Numbered from the stretch's first letter, positions 8,472 through 18,363 are shown. The stretch: DNA of 64,000 nucleotides from Pseudomonas sp. 2FG (GCF_005502935.1 NZ_SCMP01000008.1:124001-188000); one strand, 5' to 3'. The notes: generated from the sequence alone by a model not told the origin. Translations and numbers: made by a program.

Positions 8472-8790
8472 GATGACCTCACTTCCCTTATCGATAATGC
8501 TGTTATACGTCTGCTCCGCGACGATTTTTTGTCAATCGGTGCTTGGTCTTGGGAAGGCAACGCCGAAACGGCAATATTCCGGCGGCATGTGCAGGCCAGA
8601 TTAAGCTCGCCAGACAGCGCCTTCAAGGCACCCGCGGAGAAGAATTCATACGAGCGTTTAATCGACACCCCGCACACGGCTTGGCTTGCAGAAACTCACC
8701 CGAATCGACCCACGCCCAACACCGCACCACAGTAGACCGGCAGCTTTAGGATAACGCGCCCACTCGCGAGCGCAATCGCCCCGCACCTGC
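8472..8790. other. Intergenic region upstream of algQ
   Basis: About 320 bases between the algQ start and the dsbB-type gene stop. The segment close to algQ is comparatively AT-rich (GATAATGCTGTTATACG around 8491-8509), a plausible promoter for algQ on the minus strand. No RNA gene or convincing reading frame is visible; plus-strand frames here are antisense to algQ. Confidence 0.35.
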
Positions 8791-9282
8791 TCAAGCGCGC
8801 CGGAGCAATTGGAACAAGGCGAACACGAGCATGCCGGCGAAGGCCAACAAGCTCCACTCTGGAATGCTCATGCCAAACAGTGTCCAGCTGACCTCGGCGC
8901 AATCGGCGGTGCCGTGCAGCACCAGGCGCACTATGTCCTGAAATGGCAGGGCCTCCATCATGTAATCCAGGCTCGGCAGACAGGCCGGCAATTCCTCGGC
9001 CGGGACGTTCTGCAGCCACACCTGACGCCCAGCAGTCGCAGCACCCGCCAGCGCACTGAGCAGTGCCAATACCGAATAGGTCCGCACCCCAGTCCGCCCA
9101 GGCGCATGCAGTGCGGCAATCAGGCAGATCACTCCGAAAGCCATCACGCAGACGCGCTGCACGATGCACAGAGGGCAAGGTTCGAGCCCCAGCACATGCT
9201 CCAGATACAGCGCCCCGCCCATCAGGGCGACGCAAGCAAGAAAGGCAAGAAGAAACAACGAACGCGGACTGGCCAGCGGCAT
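8791..9282 (-). CDS. DsbB-family disulfide bond formation protein (DsbH/DsbB2-like)
   Basis: A 163-residue inner-membrane protein with four helices that reoxidises the periplasmic oxidase DsbA by passing electrons to quinone. The first periplasmic loop contains the redox pair Cys36-Pro-Leu-Cys39 (EPCPLCIVQR, with the quinone-contacting Arg). The second loop has Cys101 and Cys128, all four cysteines expected for activity. In P. aeruginosa the gene at this position is called dsbH or dsbB2. The ATG at 9280-9282 has GGAG about 6 bases upstream. It lies downstream of hemY on the same strand, but with a 300-base gap it probably has its own promoter. Confidence 0.92.
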   Translation of the reverse strand: MPLASPRSLFLLAFLACVALMGGALYLEHVLGLEPCPLCIVQRVCVMAFGVICLIAALHAPGRTGVRTYSVLALLSALAGAATAGRQVWLQNVPAEELPACLPSLDYMMEALPFQDIVRLVLHGTADCAEVSWTLFGMSIPEWSLLAFAGMLVFALFQLLRRA

Positions 9283-9583
9283 GACGACTCCAATGGAGGC
9301 AGGGAAAGGTCGTTACGGTAGTGGAAAGCGCCAGGCGCTTACAAGCCAAGCCGCTCGGCCAGAGGGGGCAGCCATCCGGCGCAGGCCACCATGCGTCAGT
9401 TGCTGACAGCACCTTGGCTCAGCCGGCGCGAGCCCGCCCGGATCACCTGCAGAGCGCAGACATTTTGGCGTTGCCCGTGCCAGGCGCTCTGCGGCGCAAC
9501 GCCCAATCGAGTGGCGCAAACACCGCGACACTACAGCGCAGGCACAAGGTGGATTGCCGCGGCAGCGCTCCACCTCCAGAACC
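9283..9583. other. Intergenic region between hemY and the dsbB-type gene
   Basis: About 300 bases without a supportable gene. Frames on both strands here are GC-rich and lack homology patterns. The segment probably carries the end of the hem transcript and the dsbB-type promoter; no obvious intrinsic terminator was found. Confidence 0.35.
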
Positions 9584-10825
9584 TCAGACGTGCACCGACT
9601 CCGGCAAGGGCAAGAGCGGCAAACGCTGATCAAGCAGGCCGAGACCTTCCTGAAACAGCTGATTGCTGCGTTCGACTTCGCCCTGCTGAGCCAGCAACCG
9701 AGCCAGCTCCGCGCAGGCTTGCGGGTCGCGCGCAAAGCTCAGGCTGCTCTCGAAGTATTCCTTGGCCTTGCCCCACAGGTGATTCTGTAGGCACAGACGG
9801 CCGAGGCTCAACAGCAGGTCGGCATCACGGGGTTGCTGTTTCAGCCAGCTTTCGGCCGTTTGCAGCTGGCGCACCGGGTCACGACCCCGCACCAGGCCAT
9901 AGAGCCTCGCCAGGCGACTGTCGTAGTTGCGCTGCAGTGCAGTGCGCAGCACTTCTTCGGCCTCTTCCTGGGCACCCAAGGCCCGCAGCTGTTCGGCATA
10001 CACGGCGATCAGCTGCGGCTCGCCGCGTTGCGCCTTGGACAACTGCTGCCAGGCCTGCGTCAGCGGCTGCAGCGCCGTTTCACCGCCGTTCAAACCATCC
10101 TGCCCGGCAGTCACCAGCCGCGCGCTCCAGGCTTGGCGCTCGAGCGCTAGCAACTCGGACTCCGCTAGCGCCTTGTCCTTACGCAACTCCGGCAACAAGG
10201 CGAGCAGTGCCGACCAGTCGCCGCGCTGCCGATACAGCTGCTGCAGCTGACGCAGCACTTGTCGATGATGGGGATGGCGCTCGCGCATGACCTGCAGGGT
10301 TTCCAGCGCCGCATCGGCCTGCCCGCGCGCCTGCTGCAGCTCGGCATGGGCCAAGGCAATCGCCAACTCGGCCTGCGGCTGGCGTTCCAGAGCCCGCTCC
10401 AACAGGGCGTCGCTCTCTTCATGCTGGCCCAGTTCATTGGCCGCTCGCGCAGCACCGAGGTAATAGGTCAGCGGCTGCCGCTCGCCTTCTGCGGCCCGTT
10501 GTAAGTGTCGCAAGGCGCGAGCCCAGCGACCCTCCGCGAGATCCAGCAGACCCTGCTGCGCCGCCAGTTGCACGCGGCGACTACGATTGCGGCGCGACCA
10601 GGGATTGACCACGCCCCCCGAGACAAACACCAGACTGAACAGCCAGCGCGCGCCGTAAACCAACAGCCAGAGCAGCGCCACTACTGCCACTGCCGCCCAG
10701 AGGCTCGACTCGTAGCGAAAACCCTTATAGGCGATCAGCACATAGCCCGCGTGCTCGGCGATCGCCAGGCCAAGCAACGCCGCCGCAGCGATGAACACGA
10801 GGAGAATCAGCAACAGACGCTTCAT
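9584..10825 (-). CDS. hemY: HemY, TPR-containing heme-biosynthesis-associated membrane protein
   Basis: A 413-residue protein beginning with two membrane helices (LLLILLVFIAAAALLGLAI and SSLWAAVAVVALLWLLVYG) followed by the HemY_N segment and TPR-like helical repeats to the C-terminus (for example RWARALRHLQRAAEGERQPL, then DLLLSLGRLCLQNHLWGKAK). In proteobacteria this hemY follows hemX; despite the name it is not the Bacillus protoporphyrinogen oxidase. Its enzymatic contribution is not established. The start overlaps the hemX stop by 4 bases (ATGA type), showing translational coupling and a hemC-hemD-hemX-hemY operon. Confidence 0.93.
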   Translation of the reverse strand: MKRLLLILLVFIAAAALLGLAIAEHAGYVLIAYKGFRYESSLWAAVAVVALLWLLVYGARWLFSLVFVSGGVVNPWSRRNRSRRVQLAAQQGLLDLAEGRWARALRHLQRAAEGERQPLTYYLGAARAANELGQHEESDALLERALERQPQAELAIALAHAELQQARGQADAALETLQVMRERHPHHRQVLRQLQQLYRQRGDWSALLALLPELRKDKALAESELLALERQAWSARLVTAGQDGLNGGETALQPLTQAWQQLSKAQRGEPQLIAVYAEQLRALGAQEEAEEVLRTALQRNYDSRLARLYGLVRGRDPVRQLQTAESWLKQQPRDADLLLSLGRLCLQNHLWGKAKEYFESSLSFARDPQACAELARLLAQQGEVERSNQLFQEGLGLLDQRLPLLPLPESVHV

Positions 10826-11943
10826 GGGCTGGCTTCCTCCAGCTCATCGCTCGTGGGCTGCTGCAAAGCTTTTGCCGGCGCCTGGCGCTGTTGCAGATAG
10901 GCTTGCACCGCGCTCAACGCGGGAGCCAGATCCGGCATCTCGACGGCCACCGGCTGGCTGCTCAGCTCGTCGATGCGCGCAAGCAGGGCCTGACTATCCG
11001 GGTTGTCCTGATTGAAATGACTCTCCAGCACGCTGCGCGCTTGCTTCAGCGCCTGCTGATAAACCTCTGGCTGACCGTTCAACGCGGCCCACTGCGCTTG
11101 CTCCAGCGCCAGCGTCAGCGCCAGGCGGACCTGCGTCAGGCTCTGGCCGGCCAGCAGCGGACGGATGTTCCGGTCGGCATTGAAGTCGATGCGGATGTAA
11201 CGCGAAATCTTTTCCCACCACTGCGCCCAACGGCTGCTGCCATCGCCTTCGGCGGCCAGCCCGAGCTGCTCGCCAGTGCTGACAAACACCGGCGCCAACG
11301 CACTCAGCTGCGCGGCCTGGGCGCGCAACGCGCCAAGCTGCAGGAACAGGCCGGTGCGATCCAGGGCCGCCAGGCTACGCAAGGCTGCCAGGCTCTTCGC
11401 CAGTTGCTCACGAGCCGCGAAGGCGGCAGGGTCATCCTGATCGCGGAGAATCTCATCGGCGCCCTGCACCAGCACCTTGGCGCTGTTGATGTCCTGCAGC
11501 GCCGACAGGCGCAGGCTGGCCAGACGCAGCAGGTGCTCGGCTTCGGCCAGACGCCAGTCCTGACGGCTGGCGCCGAGCACGCTTTCGAGGCGCTGGCTTA
11601 AGTGCTGTTGATCGCCCTGCAACTGGGCCAGCAGACGTCGGCGGGCTTCCAGCTCCTCGGGCAACGGCAGCTCGGCCAGGCGTGCAGCCAGGCTTTGCTC
11701 ACGCAGGGTCAGCGCCTGAGTCTGGCCACGGGCATCCTCCAGCTGCGCGAGTTGCTCCTGGTCATGCGCCTGCAAGCTACGCACCTGCCACCAGCCCCAG
11801 CCGCCAGCCGCCACGCCCGCGGCGCCGAGAAACAGGGCCAGCACGGCCAGGCCATTACCCCGTCGCTCAGGGCTCTTGGCAGCCGATGTGGGCGCATCGA
11901 GCGCGGGCTGGGTAGCGTCTTTCGGGGAGGTTGCTTCGCTCAC
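10822..11943 (-). CDS. hemX: HemX, heme operon membrane protein
   Basis: A 373-residue protein with a low-complexity N-terminus (Ala/Pro/Ser), one membrane helix at about 31-53 (GLAVLALFLGAAGVAAGGWG), a coiled-coil segment (LQAHDQEQLAQLEDARGQTQ) and a HemX domain in the periplasm. Databases often call it uroporphyrinogen-III C-methyltransferase, but it lacks SAM-methyltransferase motifs; HemX is thought to be an accessory or scaffold protein. It sits between hemD (14-base gap) and hemY (4-base overlap). The C-terminus is Gln/Pro-rich and poorly conserved. Confidence 0.92.
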   Translation of the reverse strand: MSEATSPKDATQPALDAPTSAAKSPERRGNGLAVLALFLGAAGVAAGGWGWWQVRSLQAHDQEQLAQLEDARGQTQALTLREQSLAARLAELPLPEELEARRRLLAQLQGDQQHLSQRLESVLGASRQDWRLAEAEHLLRLASLRLSALQDINSAKVLVQGADEILRDQDDPAAFAAREQLAKSLAALRSLAALDRTGLFLQLGALRAQAAQLSALAPVFVSTGEQLGLAAEGDGSSRWAQWWEKISRYIRIDFNADRNIRPLLAGQSLTQVRLALTLALEQAQWAALNGQPEVYQQALKQARSVLESHFNQDNPDSQALLARIDELSSQPVAVEMPDLAPALSAVQAYLQQRQAPAKALQQPTSDELEEASP

Positions 11944-11957
11944 GTATCCTTCCTACA

Positions 11958-12728
11958 TCAGAGGGCAGGTGCAGACTGAGTCTGCAAAGCTGCCAGCAAC
12001 GCCGCGGCACTCGCGCCACGGCAGTCCACAACCGTTCGAGCGCCGGCGGCACGCGCCAACTCGGCGACCCGCGGGCTCGGTACAAACAAGGGTAACCGCG
12101 CCAGCTCGGGCCAGGCATCCGCAGCCAACTGGCGCAGGTGGGCAAACCCCTCGCCACTGCTGACCACCAGGCCATTCAAGCGCTCCGCGGCGATCCGCTC
12201 CAGCAGGGTTGCCGCCGGATAGTCCGGCAGACGACGCCGATAGAGTTGCAGATAATCGACCGTCACACCTTGACCGCGCAAGCACTCGGCAAGGGCTTCG
12301 CGACCACCTTCGCCACGCAGGATCAGCACTCGCGGCGTAGGTACCGCCAAGGCCGCACGCAACTGCGGCAGCGCGAGCAGGGCCTCGCTGTCGTCACCGC
12401 CTGAAGGGCAGGTCACGGGCAAGCCGTAGTCTTCGAGAATCTGCGCCGTGGCGGCGCCGACGCTGAACCACGGCTGATCCGCCAAGGGCTGCGGCCAGTA
12501 ACGGTCGAGCAGCTCAAGCCCCAAACGCGCGGCCGGCTTGCTGACCACAATCACCGCGCAGTAGCGATCCAACTCGAGGATGGTCGCCCGCTGCTGCGGG
12601 GTCTCCGCCAGTGGCTCGATATCCAGGAGTGGCAGGCTGCTGCTGAAGATCGCCTGTTCGGCCAGGCTGGCAGCCAGCGCCGCACACTCCTCGGCGGGAC
12701 GGGTCAACAGCAGACGCCAGGCGGTCAC
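11958..12728 (-). CDS. hemD: Uroporphyrinogen-III synthase
   Basis: A 256-residue enzyme that cyclises hydroxymethylbilane with inversion of ring D to give uroporphyrinogen III. The bilobed HemD fold is recognisable from [17 protein letters not shown] at the start, [14 protein letters not shown] near 75, [16 protein letters not shown] and the conserved [11 protein letters not shown] segment of the second lobe. The GTG at 12726-12728 was chosen because it overlaps the hemC stop in GTGA, a classic coupled junction, and begins [11 protein letters not shown]. The frame continues upstream to 12896 only as an antisense-like shadow inside hemC. HemD sequences diverge strongly, but context makes this secure. 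Confidence 0.93.
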   Translation of the reverse strand: MTAWRLLLTRPAEECAALAASLAEQAIFSSSLPLLDIEPLAETPQQRATILELDRYCAVIVVSKPAARLGLELLDRYWPQPLADQPWFSVGAATAQILEDYGLPVTCPSGGDDSEALLALPQLRAALAVPTPRVLILRGEGGREALAECLRGQGVTVDYLQLYRRRLPDYPAATLLERIAAERLNGLVVSSGEGFAHLRQLAADAWPELARLPLFVPSPRVAELARAAGARTVVDCRGASAAALLAALQTQSAPAL

Positions 12729-13666
12729 GGGTGATCGACCTCGCCGTAGACGCCCTCGAGGATGGCCGCCGCGCCCTGCGCCAAGAGGTCTTCGGCGACC
12801 CGCACACCCAACTCTTCCGGCTCGGCAAGCGAGCCACGGGCTTCGGCGCGCAGGAGCAGGCCGCCATCCGGCTGGCCGACCAAACCGCGCAGCCACAACT
12901 GCTCGCCGTCCAGCTCGGCGTAGCAGGCGATCGGCACCTGACAGCCACCGTTGAGGCGCTTGTTGAGCGCACGCTCGGCACTCACCCGCAGGGCGGTATC
13001 GCGATGGTGCAAGGGCGCCAGCAGGGCATGAATCTCGCTATCCGCGCTGCGGCATTCGATGCCGACCGCGCCCTGACCGCCCGCCGGCAGGCTGTCGAGC
13101 ACACTGATACTGGAGCGGATACGCTCGCCAAACCCGAGACGAATCAGGCCCGCCGCGGCGAGGATGATGGCGTCGTACTCACCGGCATCCAGCTTGGCCA
13201 GCCGGGTGTTGACGTTGCCACGCAGGAAACGAATCTGCAGATCCGGCCGCAACGCCAGCAGTTGAGTCTGGCGCCGCAAGCTGGAGGTGCCGACCACGCT
13301 GCCGACCGGCAATGCCGCCAGGCTGTCGTAGCGATTGGAGACGAAGGCATCGCGCGGGTCTTCGCGCTCGCAGATGCAGTAGAGACCGAGACCTTCGGGG
13401 AAGTCCATCGGCACGTCTTTCATCGAGTGCACGGCGATGTCCGCTTCATGCTCCAGCAGTGCGGTTTCCAGTTCTTTAACGAACAGGCCTTTGCCGCCAA
13501 TTTTCGACAACGGCGAGTCGAGCAGCTTGTCGCCGCGACTGACCATCGGCACCAGGCTGACGTTCAGCCCCGGGTGAAATGTTTCCAGGCGGGCTTTGAC
13601 GTACTCGGCCTGCCAGAGGGCCAAGGCACTTTTGCGGGTGGCGATACGGATTTCGCGGGACGGCAT
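12725..13666 (-). CDS. hemC: Hydroxymethylbilane synthase (porphobilinogen deaminase)
   Basis: A 313-residue enzyme that polymerises four porphobilinogen units into hydroxymethylbilane in tetrapyrrole synthesis. It starts [20 protein letters not shown]. Landmarks are the substrate and cofactor-binding [17 protein letters not shown] (51-67), HSMKDVP (80-86) with catalytic Asp84, SSLRRQTQL (128-136), and Cys242 in [13 protein letters not shown] that carries the dipyrromethane cofactor. The length is typical. It is the first gene of hemC-hemD-hemX-hemY on the minus strand, 60 bases downstream of the algR stop. In Pseudomonas it commonly follows algR. Confidence 0.97.
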   Translation of the reverse strand: MPSREIRIATRKSALALWQAEYVKARLETFHPGLNVSLVPMVSRGDKLLDSPLSKIGGKGLFVKELETALLEHEADIAVHSMKDVPMDFPEGLGLYCICEREDPRDAFVSNRYDSLAALPVGSVVGTSSLRRQTQLLALRPDLQIRFLRGNVNTRLAKLDAGEYDAIILAAAGLIRLGFGERIRSSISVLDSLPAGGQGAVGIECRSADSEIHALLAPLHHRDTALRVSAERALNKRLNGGCQVPIACYAELDGEQLWLRGLVGQPDGGLLLRAEARGSLAEPEELGVRVAEDLLAQGAAAILEGVYGEVDHP

Positions 13667-13726
13667 GGCGACTCTCGAACGTAGGGAACTTAGGTATCTT
13701 AAGTCAGCCCGACGAGTGACGCACGA

Positions 13727-14473
13727 TCAGAGGTTGTTCATCAGCTTGCGCACGCCGGCCACATGCCGGCGACTGACGATCAGCGCATCGCCGTTAAGAC
13801 CCTTGAGGAACAGCTGGAAATGCCCGAGCGGCGTGCGTTGCAGGCGCTCGATGCGCTCACGGGCGACCAGGGCATTGCGATGGATACGCACGAAACGATC
13901 ACCGAATTCGTCTTCCAGCGCCTTCAGCGGCTCATCCAGCAACACCTCGCCGCCTTCATGGCGCAAGGTGACGTATTTGTGGTCGGCGATAAAGAAGATC
14001 ACCTGATCCAACGGAATCAGCTCGATACCTTTGCGGGTGCGCGCGCTGATATGGCTGCGTGGGCCGTTGCCGCTTTCCGCCGCCGGCCGGGTCAACGCCA
14101 CGAGTTGCACGCGATTAGGCCGTTCGGCCTTCTTCAAGGCCTCGATCAAGCTTTCCGGGCGCACCGGCTTGACCAAATAGCCGACCGCACTGACCTGAAA
14201 CGCCTCGATCGCAAACTCATCATGGGCGGTGCAGAAGATCACCGCCGGCGGCGCCTCGCGCTCGCAGAGTTTGGCCGCCACTTGCAAACCATCCAGCCCC
14301 GGCATGCGGATATCGAGTAACACCACATCGGGTTTCAGGCTGTCGATCAGCGTCAACGCCTCTTCGCCATTGCTGGCGCTGGGCTCCAGGACACGATAGC
14401 CATCGAGCTCACTGACCATTCGGCTCAGGCGCTCACGGGCAAGGGGCTCATCATCGACGATCAGGACATTCAT
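13727..14473 (-). CDS. algR: AlgR, LytTR-type response regulator
   Basis: A 248-residue two-component response regulator controlling alginate, type IV pili twitching and virulence genes in Pseudomonas. The receiver domain has acidic pocket VDDEP (6-10), phosphoacceptor Asp54 in VVLLDIRMPGLDG and a Lys in YLVKPVRPES. The C-terminal LytTR DNA-binding domain spans about 140-245 (IELIPLDQVIFFIADHKYVT, RIHRNALVARERIERL). Length equals P. aeruginosa AlgR. The ATG at 14471-14473 overlaps the algZ stop (ATGA), so expression is coupled to the sensor. An in-frame extension to 14506 inside algZ is not needed. Confidence 0.97.
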   Translation of the reverse strand: MNVLIVDDEPLARERLSRMVSELDGYRVLEPSASNGEEALTLIDSLKPDVVLLDIRMPGLDGLQVAAKLCEREAPPAVIFCTAHDEFAIEAFQVSAVGYLVKPVRPESLIEALKKAERPNRVQLVALTRPAAESGNGPRSHISARTRKGIELIPLDQVIFFIADHKYVTLRHEGGEVLLDEPLKALEDEFGDRFVRIHRNALVARERIERLQRTPLGHFQLFLKGLNGDALIVSRRHVAGVRKLMNNL

Positions 14474-15552
14474 ATTGCTCTGGCTTCCTGCGTAGGTCTC
14501 GCACAAGGATAGCGTAGACAGGTGAAGTGGCGCCCGTCACGGCGATCCACGCTGAGACTCGCGCGCGAGCCAAAAAGTGCCGCGAGACGCGCATCTATAT
14601 TCACCAACGCCTGCTGAGTACCCCGCGAGGGTTTTTGCTCACCGCCCTCGTCATAGGGATTGCTGACGCACAGCTGGAACACCCCCTCGTTATAGTCGGC
14701 CTCGACCCGCACCATGCCCCCCCCGATGCGCGGCTGAATGCCATAGATCAAGGCATTCTCCAGCAGCGGCTGCAAGGTCAGTTGCGGGATCGGCAAATCG
14801 TCCGGCACCCCCGCCACCAGCCACTCCAGCTGGAGACGCTCGCCCAGACGATAGTGTTCGATCGACAGGTAACGTTTGCTCAGCTCCAACTCCTCACTCC
14901 AAGACACCAGGCTGCCGGGCTTGGCCAGACTGGCGCGAAACAGATCGGACAAATCCAGCACCGCCTGCTCGGCCTTGTACGGATCGATCACCACCAGGCT
15001 GGCGATGCTGTTCAAGCTGTTAAACAAGAAATGGGGGCGGATCCGCGCTTGCAACGACTCGATGCGCGCCTTGAGCTCCGCCTGTTGCTGCCGACGCCAT
15101 TGGCTCTGCAGATAGAAATAGCGTAGCAGCAGCGCGGACATGATCAGGCTGATCAGCGCATGACGCAGGTACAGGTTGACCTCGCCACTGCGCGGCAAGG
15201 GTCCGCCCAGATCGTAATAATCGGCGACCGCGGTGCAGCCCAGCGCCAGCCCGACCACGATCAGGCAACACAGCATGCCCGCAAGGGCGGCGGGCAAACG
15301 CGCCAGCAACGGGCGCAGGCGACAGAGCAAGGCGGCCGAGAGCAGCACTATCCACTGCACGAACAAGGAGGTCAGGGCCAGGCGCACCCAGTTGAACCCC
15401 GGCTGCATCGGTTCGGCCAGCACCAGCACCAGCACCAGCAGTTCGGCGAGCAGCACCAGCACCAGCAAGGCTTCGGGCAGGCACAACTCGGGCAGGAAGA
15501 ATTCGCCATGGGCGGTCGTGTTGTTGTTATTTTTGAACCAGTCGATACGCAT
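14470..15552 (-). CDS. algZ: AlgZ/FimS, LytS-type sensor histidine kinase
   Basis: A 360-residue membrane sensor paired with AlgR. The N-terminal half has about four to six hydrophobic helices, including a Leu/Val repeat (ALLVLVLLAELLVLVLVLAE, 29-48) encoded by repeated CACCAG-type hexamers. The His_kinase domain has the phosphoacceptor in RPHFLFNSLNSIASLV, His174 here. A divergent ATPase domain (PQLTLQPLLENALIYGIQPR, then GGGMVRVEADY) follows, as in FimS, which lacks canonical N/G boxes. The start MRIDWFKNNNN at 15550-15552 was preferred to an 18-codon extension lacking homology. argH starts divergently 254 bases away. Confidence 0.94.
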   Translation of the reverse strand: MRIDWFKNNNNTTAHGEFFLPELCLPEALLVLVLLAELLVLVLVLAEPMQPGFNWVRLALTSLFVQWIVLLSAALLCRLRPLLARLPAALAGMLCCLIVVGLALGCTAVADYYDLGGPLPRSGEVNLYLRHALISLIMSALLLRYFYLQSQWRRQQQAELKARIESLQARIRPHFLFNSLNSIASLVVIDPYKAEQAVLDLSDLFRASLAKPGSLVSWSEELELSKRYLSIEHYRLGERLQLEWLVAGVPDDLPIPQLTLQPLLENALIYGIQPRIGGGMVRVEADYNEGVFQLCVSNPYDEGGEQKPSRGTQQALVNIDARLAALFGSRASLSVDRRDGRHFTCLRYPCARPTQEARAI

Positions 15553-15806
15553 CGGCACAGTTTCCGTGGAGGCCGGTATGGCGGCAAGCGAACTCGCGCC
15601 GCTCAAGCTAAATAAAGCACTGAAATACCCGACCGCACTAAAAACTGTGACCGGCGCAACACTGCCCAGTCAGCCAGGCGCGGCGCAAGACGACAAAGCG
15701 CCGCGGCGAATTTGCCTTTTACCCTGCTATTATCGGCACACTTTGTCCGCCATGCAGGCTGCCACTCGCGGCCCGCCCGTTTTTGCGCATCAGCCGAGCG
15801 AATCCC

Positions 15807-17201
15807 ATGAGCATTGAGAAGACCAACCAATCCTGGGGCGGCCGCTTCAGCGAGCCCGTCGACGCCTTCGTCGCCCGCTTCACCGCCTCCGTCAACTTCG
15901 ACCAGCGCCTCTATCGCCACGACATCATGGGTTCCATCGCCCACGCCAGCATGCTGGCCAAGGTCGGCGTACTGACCATGGAAGAGCGCGATGCCATCGA
16001 GGCCGGCCTCCAGCAGATCCAGGTTGAAATCGAGGCCGGCAGCTTCGACTGGCGCGTCGATCTGGAAGACGTGCACATGAATATCGAGGCGCGCCTGACC
16101 GACCGTATCGGCGTTACCGGCAAGAAACTGCACACCGGCCGCAGCCGCAACGATCAGGTCGCCACCGACATCCGCCTGTGGCTGCGTGACGAGATCGACC
16201 TGATCCTGGGTGAAATCACCCGCCTGCAGCAGGGACTGCTGGAACAGGCCGAGCGCGAAGCGGCCACCATCATGCCCGGCTTCACCCACCTGCAAACCGC
16301 CCAGCCCGTCACCTTCGGCCATCACCTGCTGGCCTGGTTCGAGATGCTCTCGCGTGACTACGAGCGCCTGGTCGATTGCCGCAAACGCACCAACCGCATG
16401 CCGCTGGGCAGCGCTGCCCTGGCCGGCACCACCTACCCGATCCAGCGCGAGATCACCGCCGAACTCCTGGGTTTCGACGCCGTTGGCGGCAACTCCCTCG
16501 ATGGCGTCTCGGATCGCGACTTCGCCATCGAATTCTGCGCCGCCGCGAGCCTGGCGATGATGCACCTGTCGCGCTTCTCCGAAGAGCTGGTGCTCTGGAC
16601 CAGCGCGCAGTTCCAGTTCATCGACCTGCCGGATCGCTTCTGCACCGGCAGCTCGATCATGCCGCAAAAGAAGAACCCCGACGTCCCGGAGCTGGTGCGT
16701 GGCAAATCCGGCCGCGTGTTCGGCGCGCTGATGGGCCTGCTGACCCTGATGAAAGGCCAGCCGCTGGCCTACAACAAGGACAACCAGGAAGACAAGGAAC
16801 CGCTGTTCGACGCCGCCGACACCCTGCGCGACAGCCTGCGCGCCTTCGCCGACATGATCCCGGCGCTCAAGCCCAAGCACGCCAGCATGCGCGAAGCGGC
16901 CCTGCGCGGCTTCTCCACCGCCACCGACCTGGCCGATTACCTGGTACGCAAGGGCCTGCCCTTCCGCGACTGCCACGAAATAGTCGGCCATGCGGTGAAG
17001 TATGGCGTGGAGTCTGGCAAGGACCTGGCCGAGATGAGCCTGGAAGAGCTGCGCAAATTCAGCGACCAGATCGATCAGGATGTGTTCGCCGTGCTGACCC
17101 TGGAGGGCTCGGTGAATGCCCGCGACCATATCGGCGGCACCGCGCCGAACCAGGTACGCGCGGCGGTAGTACGCGGTAAAGAGTTGCTGGCCGGACGTTA
17201 A
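15807..17201 (+). CDS. argH: Argininosuccinate lyase
   Basis: A 464-residue enzyme of the aspartase/fumarase superfamily that splits argininosuccinate to arginine and fumarate, the last step of arginine synthesis. It begins [20 protein letters not shown]. Conserved blocks include [20 protein letters not shown] (catalytic-loop region), [20 protein letters not shown], and the superfamily signature [16 protein letters not shown] with the catalytic Ser. ATG 15807 is used rather than an upstream in-frame start at 15783 because the family aligns from here. The divergent arrangement with algZ is standard in pseudomonads. Confidence 0.97.
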   Translation: MSIEKTNQSWGGRFSEPVDAFVARFTASVNFDQRLYRHDIMGSIAHASMLAKVGVLTMEERDAIEAGLQQIQVEIEAGSFDWRVDLEDVHMNIEARLTDRIGVTGKKLHTGRSRNDQVATDIRLWLRDEIDLILGEITRLQQGLLEQAEREAATIMPGFTHLQTAQPVTFGHHLLAWFEMLSRDYERLVDCRKRTNRMPLGSAALAGTTYPIQREITAELLGFDAVGGNSLDGVSDRDFAIEFCAAASLAMMHLSRFSEELVLWTSAQFQFIDLPDRFCTGSSIMPQKKNPDVPELVRGKSGRVFGALMGLLTLMKGQPLAYNKDNQEDKEPLFDAADTLRDSLRAFADMIPALKPKHASMREAALRGFSTATDLADYLVRKGLPFRDCHEIVGHAVKYGVESGKDLAEMSLEELRKFSDQIDQDVFAVLTLEGSVNARDHIGGTAPNQVRAAVVRGKELLAGR

Positions 17202-17232
17202 TCCGCGCCGCTTATTCAGCTAGTGCGACAAC

Positions 17233-17269
17233 GTACGGCGCAATGACCGCAAGGCATTGTTGCGCCGTA
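17233..17269. terminator. Stem-loop between convergent argH and GST genes
   Basis: GTACGGCGCAATG and CATTGTTGCGCCGTA form an imperfect inverted repeat around a 9-base loop. It lies 30 bases past the argH stop and just before the GST stop, suggesting a bidirectional transcript end. No strong T-run follows. Confidence 0.4.
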
Positions 17270-17279
17270 TACCTCCCTC

Positions 17280-17939
17280 TTACTTCCCTCCCCGCGCCTT
17301 CGCCAAAAACTCCGCCATCTCGGCATCCCTGTCCGCCGCCACCCGCTGTACATGCGGGTTCTGGTTGAGCAGAGCGAACAGCGCTTGGGCGGCGGGAAAG
17401 TCGGCCAGCAGATCGAGCTCGAACATCTTCTTCGCCACCGCACAGGCCAGGTCCAAGCTGTAGAGGAAGTAGATATCCGCCAGGCTGAACCGCTCGCCGG
17501 CCACATAGGGGCCGAACTTGCCGTGGCGCTTGAGAGTGGCGACCCCTGCCAGCAGATCGCCTTTGGCCTTGGCCTTGATCGCCTCATCGACCCGCCCACC
17601 GAAGAACGCTTCGAGGTAGCAGGCGCGCGCCGGCAGTTCGACATACAGCTCGATCTCGCGCATCAATGCGCGCACATAGGCGCGCGCGTAAGGCTCGGTC
17701 GGCAGCAGGGGCTGGCCTGTCTGGCGGTCTTCCAGATAATCGAGGATCACGCTGGTTTCGTTGATAAAGCCCTGCTCGGTCTGCAACACCGGCACCTTGC
17801 CGCGCGGGCTGATGGCGAGGAACTCGTCGCTCTGGCCGCCATGGATGGCGACCACCTCGAAGGGCACACCCTTCTCCAGCAGCGCCAGTTTGACCATGTT
17901 GAAGTAGTTGCTGACCGCGAAGCCGTAGAGCTTGAGCAT
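17280..17939 (-). CDS. Glutathione S-transferase family protein
   Basis: A 219-residue two-domain GST. The thioredoxin-like N-domain begins MLKLYGFAVSNYFNMVKLAL and contains the cis-Pro segment GKVPVLQTEQGFINETSVIL with the glutathione-binding Glu-Ser/Thr pair (NETSV). The all-helical C-domain has the conserved capping motif region VAGERFSLADIYFLYSL. The ATG at 17937-17939 has GAGGTTCTC upstream; a longer frame to 18149 extends antisense through the next gene and is rejected. Its substrate is unknown. It occupies part of the interval between argH and the rnk region where P. aeruginosa has several other genes, including cyaA. Confidence 0.88.
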   Translation of the reverse strand: MLKLYGFAVSNYFNMVKLALLEKGVPFEVVAIHGGQSDEFLAISPRGKVPVLQTEQGFINETSVILDYLEDRQTGQPLLPTEPYARAYVRALMREIELYVELPARACYLEAFFGGRVDEAIKAKAKGDLLAGVATLKRHGKFGPYVAGERFSLADIYFLYSLDLACAVAKKMFELDLLADFPAAQALFALLNQNPHVQRVAADRDAEMAEFLAKARGGK

Positions 17940-18090
17940 GAGAACCTCCGAGCCGTATGGGGTGGGCATCCCCCCCTTATAAGCCGACGTCGCGCCGGCG
18001 CCCACGAGCATCAGAATCGTGAATGCTCGCGCCACAGCAACCAGCCGCCACTCGTGGCAAACTGCCGGTTCATTCCGCAGGAGTCCGCCC

Positions 18091-18363
18091 ATGAGCGAGC
18101 ACGATGAGAGCGAAGAAGCCTTCGCCGAAGCCACCCTGACCCAGGCCATCGAGAATCAGATCGAGACCGATAACCCGCCAGCGGCCAAAGCCACCTTCAA
18201 TAAACTGACTCTGGTCGGCTACCCGCGCGAAGAGATCCTGCAATTGATGGCGCTGGTGCTGGCCCACGAAATCGACGCCATGCTGGATGAGGATCGTCCC
18301 TTCGACAGCGCCTGGTATGAGCAAGCCCTGCGCGCGCTACCGGAACTGCCGGAAGAATCCTGA
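18091..18363 (+). CDS. Small acidic conserved hypothetical protein
   Basis: A 90-residue soluble, strongly acidic protein (N-terminus MSEHDESEEAFAEATLTQAI), with predicted helices AATKATFNKLTLVG-like at the centre and REEILQLMALVLAHEIDAML near residues 50-70. It starts 151 bases from the divergent GST gene with GCAGGAG 9 bases upstream of the ATG, a good ribosome binding site. Codon use is typical of the neighbours, supporting a real gene. I do not recognise a named domain; the pattern resembles short Pseudomonas proteins of unknown function. Confidence 0.72.
   Translation: MSEHDESEEAFAEATLTQAIENQIETDNPPAAKATFNKLTLVGYPREEILQLMALVLAHEIDAMLDEDRPFDSAWYEQALRALPELPEES

Noticed and set aside
8424..8735. 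103-codon plus-strand frame antisense to algQ start
   Set aside because: Partly antisense to algQ and with no family pattern; better explained as promoter region.
15603..17129. 508-codon minus-strand open frame opposite argH
   Set aside because: GC-rich antisense frame; argH has all lyase motifs on the plus strand.
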